Shown piece by piece: positions 61,352 to 64,000 of a stretch of DNA of 64,000 nt. This DNA is from Prado023 sp964418695 (GTDB taxonomy: Bacteria; Actinomycetota; Actinomycetes; S36-B12; CAIYMF01), in assembly GCA_964418695.1 (NCBI GenBank), contig CAYQMN010000001.1, positions 186,001 to 250,000 of the forward strand, written 5' to 3'. A program made the position numbers and the translations under genes. Within the stretch, counting starts at the first letter, position 1. Each line of letters begins with the position of its first letter. The notes beneath the pieces were generated by a model. It was given only the letters and a program-made list of their open reading frames with translations. It was not told the DNA's origin and ran no database searches.

Positions 61352-64000
61352 TCAGGCATCGAGCAGGCGGCGCACGCCCACGTCCACCCGATCGCCCTGC
61401 CGGCGGATGCGCGCGACCGCGCCCAGCACCGCGGTCCCGGTCGGCGAGACGACGATCGGGTTCAGGTCGATGCCCGCCACCATCGGGCACTCGTCGATGA
61501 GCAGGCCCAGGCGCACGAGGACGTCGCACAGCTGCTCGGTCGACACCGGCTCGGCTCCCCGATACCCGTGCAGCAGCGGCGCGGCCTTCGGGGCGCCGAC
61601 CAGCCGGCGCGCCTCCACCAGGCCGAACGGCGGGATGCGGAAGGCCTGGTCGCCGAGCAGCTCGGAGGTCACCCCGCCGACCCCGAAGCGCACGACCGGG
61701 CCGAACAGCGGATCGTCCACGCCGCCGGCCACGCACACGACGCCGGGCGGGGCCATCGTCTGGACCAGCAGCGCCTGGCCGGCCCGCTCGTCGAGCTGGG
61801 CGAGCATCGACAGGTACGCCGTGCGCACGGCGGTCTCGGACTCCAGGTTGAGCCGGACCCCGCCCAGGTCGGCGCGATGGGCCAGCCAGGGGGCGGTGGT
61901 CTTGAGCACCACCGGGTAGCCGAGCTCGTTCGCCGCAGCCACGGCCGCATCCTCGGAGTCCACCTCGACGGAGGGCCACAGCCGGATCCCGTAGCAGGCC
62001 AGCAGGTCGCGCACCTGACGGTGGTCCAGGGTCACCGCCTCGGACACCTCCGGTGCCGGGGTGGCGTTCGGGTCCAGGACGATCCGGGTGTCGTGGTCGG
62101 TGTCATCCGCGGCGGCGGCTTCCTCGGCGGCCTCCAGCCACTGGGTCATCAGGGCGTTGGCGCGCTCGTTGTCGATGTCGGCGTACACCGGGATCTCCGA
62201 CTGGCCCACCGAGCGCCACTGGGCGTAGCCGCGCACCAGGGCCAGCGCGCGCACGGCGTCCTCCACGTTCGTGAAGGTCGGCACGGACCCGCGGGCGGGG
62301 TGCTTGGCGGCATCCAGCACGGGCAGCAGCCCCATCCCGGCCGGGATCAGCCCGGTCCCGTCAGCGGCGGGCATCACCGCGATCACCGGCTTCGTGGACT
62401 GGATGCTCACCTCGGTGACGGCGTTGTGCACGCTGCTCTGGTCCGCGCCCACGCTCGGGATGTGCGCGAACAGGACCGCGTCGCACTCCGGGCTCTCGGT
62501 CGCCTCCCGCAGCCCCTCGCGAACCTCCTCGGCGGAGGCCGACTGGGCCAGACTGGCGTACCCCAGGGAGACCGTGAGCCGCGCGGACTCCAGCGCGTCG
62601 ATGGCCAGCACCTCCAATGCCGCGGACGTGCCCACGACCGCCACCCGATCGCCGCGGGGCAGCGGCTGGTAGGCCAGCAGGGCGCCGACGTCGAACATCT
62701 CCGCCAGCGACGAGGTCTGCAGGATGCCGCTCTGCTCGAACACCGCGTCGACCGCGGCCGGCGGCAGCGACGTGCGGCGGATCCGGTGGCCCAAGGGCAT
62801 CGACTGGGAGAACCGGCCGCTGCGCACCCCGACGACCGGCTTGGTGGCGCTCAGGCGGCGCGTGATCCGGGTGAACTTGCGCGGGTTCCCGATGCTCTCC
62901 AGGTAGAGCAGGATCAGGTTGGTCCCGGTGTCGGACTCCCAGTACTGCAGCATGTCGTTGGCCGAGATGTCGGCGCGGTTGCCCGCGGACATGAAGCTGC
63001 TCAGGCCCAGCCCTCGGCGCCCGACCGCCTCCAGCAGCGTGACGCCCAGCGCTCCGGAGTGGCAGAACAAGCCGGTCCGGCCGCGGGTGGGGACGAACGG
63101 CGAGAGGCTGGCGTTGAGGCTGACCCGGGGGTCGGTGTTGATCAGGCCCAGGCAGTTGGGGCCGACCACCCGCATGCCCAGCTCGCGGGCCCGGATCACG
63201 AGGTCGCGCTGGCGGCGCCGACCCGTCTCGGTCTCGGTGTCGGCGAACCCGGAGGAGACGATGACCAGGCCCGCCACGCCGGCGTCCGCGCACTGGTCGA
63301 CGATGTCCAGCACGTCGGCGGCCGGCACGGCGATGACCGCCACGTCGACCGGCGTGGGGATGTCGGTGATGCGCCGGAACGTGGGCACGCCCAGGATCGA
63401 GTCGGCCTCGGGGTGCACGGCGAACAGCGGCCCCCGCAGCCCGTAGTCGCGCAGGTGCCGCAGCAGCTCGTGGCCGGTCCGGCCGGGGGTCCGCGACGCT
63501 CCGATCACCGCCACCCCGCTCGGATTGAGCAGCCGCTGGACCGAGCGAGCCTCGCTGCGGTGCTCGCGGCTGGCCCGCACGGAGATGATCGCGTCGGTCG
63601 GCTCCAGGTCGAAGGTGAGGTGGAAGACGCCGTCCTCCATCCGCTGGCTCACGACGTAGCCGGCCTCGCGGAACGACGCGAGCATCCGGCGGTTGTCGGG
63701 CAGGACGTCGGCGACGAAGCGGCGGACCCCTCGCTCCCACGCGGCGGAGGCCAGATGCTCCAGGAGCACCGCACCCAGGCCGCGACCCTGGTGGTCGTCG
63801 CGCACCACGAAGGCGACCTCGGCCTCGTGCGCGGCCAGCCGGTCGTAGCGAGCCACCCCGATGATCTGCCCGCCCGCGGTCGCCACCAGGGCCACCCGGT
63901 CGACGTGGTCGACGGTGGTGAACCTGGCCAGATCGCGATCGGACAGCTCGGGCATCGGCGCGAAGAACCGGAAGTAGACCGTCTCCGCGCTGAGCTGGCT
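61352..64000 (-). CDS. GNAT acetyltransferase / ADP-forming acyl-CoA synthetase-like fusion (5' partial)
   Basis: Frame open to the right edge; the start lies beyond it. The visible part has the end of a GNAT domain (AFVVRDDHQGRGLGAVLLEHL) followed by CoA-binding (NPSGVAVIGASRTPGRTGHELL), succinyl-CoA-ligase-like (HSGALGVTLLEAVGRRGLG) and ATP-grasp (YPVVLKTTAPWLAHRADLGGV) domains. Such fusions resemble Pat-type protein lysine acetyltransferases, though with GNAT N-terminal rather than C-terminal. A His in PLGHRIRRTS sits where the phosphohistidine would be, but the SHTGxL context is lost, so synthetase activity is doubtful. Confidence 0.9.
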   Translation of the reverse strand, partial: SQLSAETVYFRFFAPMPELSDRDLARFTTVDHVDRVALVATAGGQIIGVARYDRLAAHEAEVAFVVRDDHQGRGLGAVLLEHLASAAWERGVRRFVADVLPDNRRMLASFREAGYVVSQRMEDGVFHLTFDLEPTDAIISVRASREHRSEARSVQRLLNPSGVAVIGASRTPGRTGHELLRHLRDYGLRGPLFAVHPEADSILGVPTFRRITDIPTPVDVAVIAVPAADVLDIVDQCADAGVAGLVIVSSGFADTETETGRRRQRDLVIRARELGMRVVGPNCLGLINTDPRVSLNASLSPFVPTRGRTGLFCHSGALGVTLLEAVGRRGLGLSSFMSAGNRADISANDMLQYWESDTGTNLILLYLESIGNPRKFTRITRRLSATKPVVGVRSGRFSQSMPLGHRIRRTSLPPAAVDAVFEQSGILQTSSLAEMFDVGALLAYQPLPRGDRVAVVGTSAALEVLAIDALESARLTVSLGYASLAQSASAEEVREGLREATESPECDAVLFAHIPSVGADQSSVHNAVTEVSIQSTKPVIAVMPAADGTGLIPAGMGLLPVLDAAKHPARGSVPTFTNVEDAVRALALVRGYAQWRSVGQSEIPVYADIDNERANALMTQWLEAAEEAAAADDTDHDTRIVLDPNATPAPEVSEAVTLDHRQVRDLLACYGIRLWPSVEVDSEDAAVAAANELGYPVVLKTTAPWLAHRADLGGVRLNLESETAVRTAYLSMLAQLDERAGQALLVQTMAPPGVVCVAGGVDDPLFGPVVRFGVGGVTSELLGDQAFRIPPFGLVEARRLVGAPKAAPLLHGYRGAEPVSTEQLCDVLVRLGLLIDECPMVAGIDLNPIVVSPTGTAVLGAVARIRRQGDRVDVGVRRLLDA

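Overview
The window is very GC-rich bacterial DNA, with strong third-position GC bias and long antisense open frames. Its gene content points to an actinobacterium, most likely of the order Micrococcales. Supporting families are SepH (DUF3071), DUF4193, DUF3093, DUF4235, DUF3710, DUF3159, DUF3000, DUF5998, a DUF4439 ferritin-like protein, HemQ-type haem synthesis and a surface protein ending in an LAxTG sorting signal. I cannot name genus or species. Nearly all of the window is chromosomal housekeeping sequence. I see no insertion sequence, prophage, CRISPR array, tRNA or rRNA.

Layout. 1-6113: 3' part of a giant repeat-built wall-anchored protein, interrupted by a 100-N assembly gap. 6255-15913: the translation and transcription-factor cluster on the minus strand (rimP-nusA-ylxR-infB-ylxP-rbfA-truB, then ribF), with a plus-strand aminopeptidase P gene between truB and ribF. 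16195-23194: two ferritin-like genes, zapE with a 42-bp tandem repeat just upstream, a split LigC/primase-polymerase pair, msrB, then hemQ. 23187-27796: hemG, hemE, a patatin phospholipase and a phosphoesterase. 27974-35938: a lipid-kinase-like protein, a polysaccharide deacetylase lipoprotein, an EamA transporter, DUF3000, RNase D, dxs and a small unknown gene. 36034-41288: a sulfur amino-acid block (cbs, a cystathionine gamma-synthase/lyase, metNIQ). 41397-47510: a serine hydrolase, an unknown gene, aconitase and a TRAM RNA methyltransferase. 47501-51003: a KimA-like APC permease divergent from two TrkA proteins. 51018-55619: a tightly overlapped run of actinobacterial DUF genes plus dut. 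55767-64000: gamma-carbonic anhydrase, an inositol monophosphatase-like gene coupled to ferrochelatase, sepH, a phosphodiesterase, DUF5998, and a GNAT/acyl-CoA synthetase-like fusion that runs off the right edge.

How the genes work together. hemE, hemG and hemQ overlap in one transcription unit. With hemH at 57168 they supply several steps of the coproporphyrin-dependent haem route. cbs, the gamma-synthase/lyase and metNIQ interconvert and import sulfur amino acids. Both units carry a similar 18-nt promoter-region motif. The permease and the two TrkA proteins look like a potassium module.

No gene cluster here is clearly a new system. The most interesting unexplained signals are non-coding: a 51-nt palindromic element found twice between divergent genes, the sulfur-gene promoter motif, a perfect operator-like palindrome upstream of aconitase, a 42-bp minisatellite at zapE, a 48-bp duplication that creates a leader ORF, and a 35-bp copy of the msrB 3' end inside hemQ.
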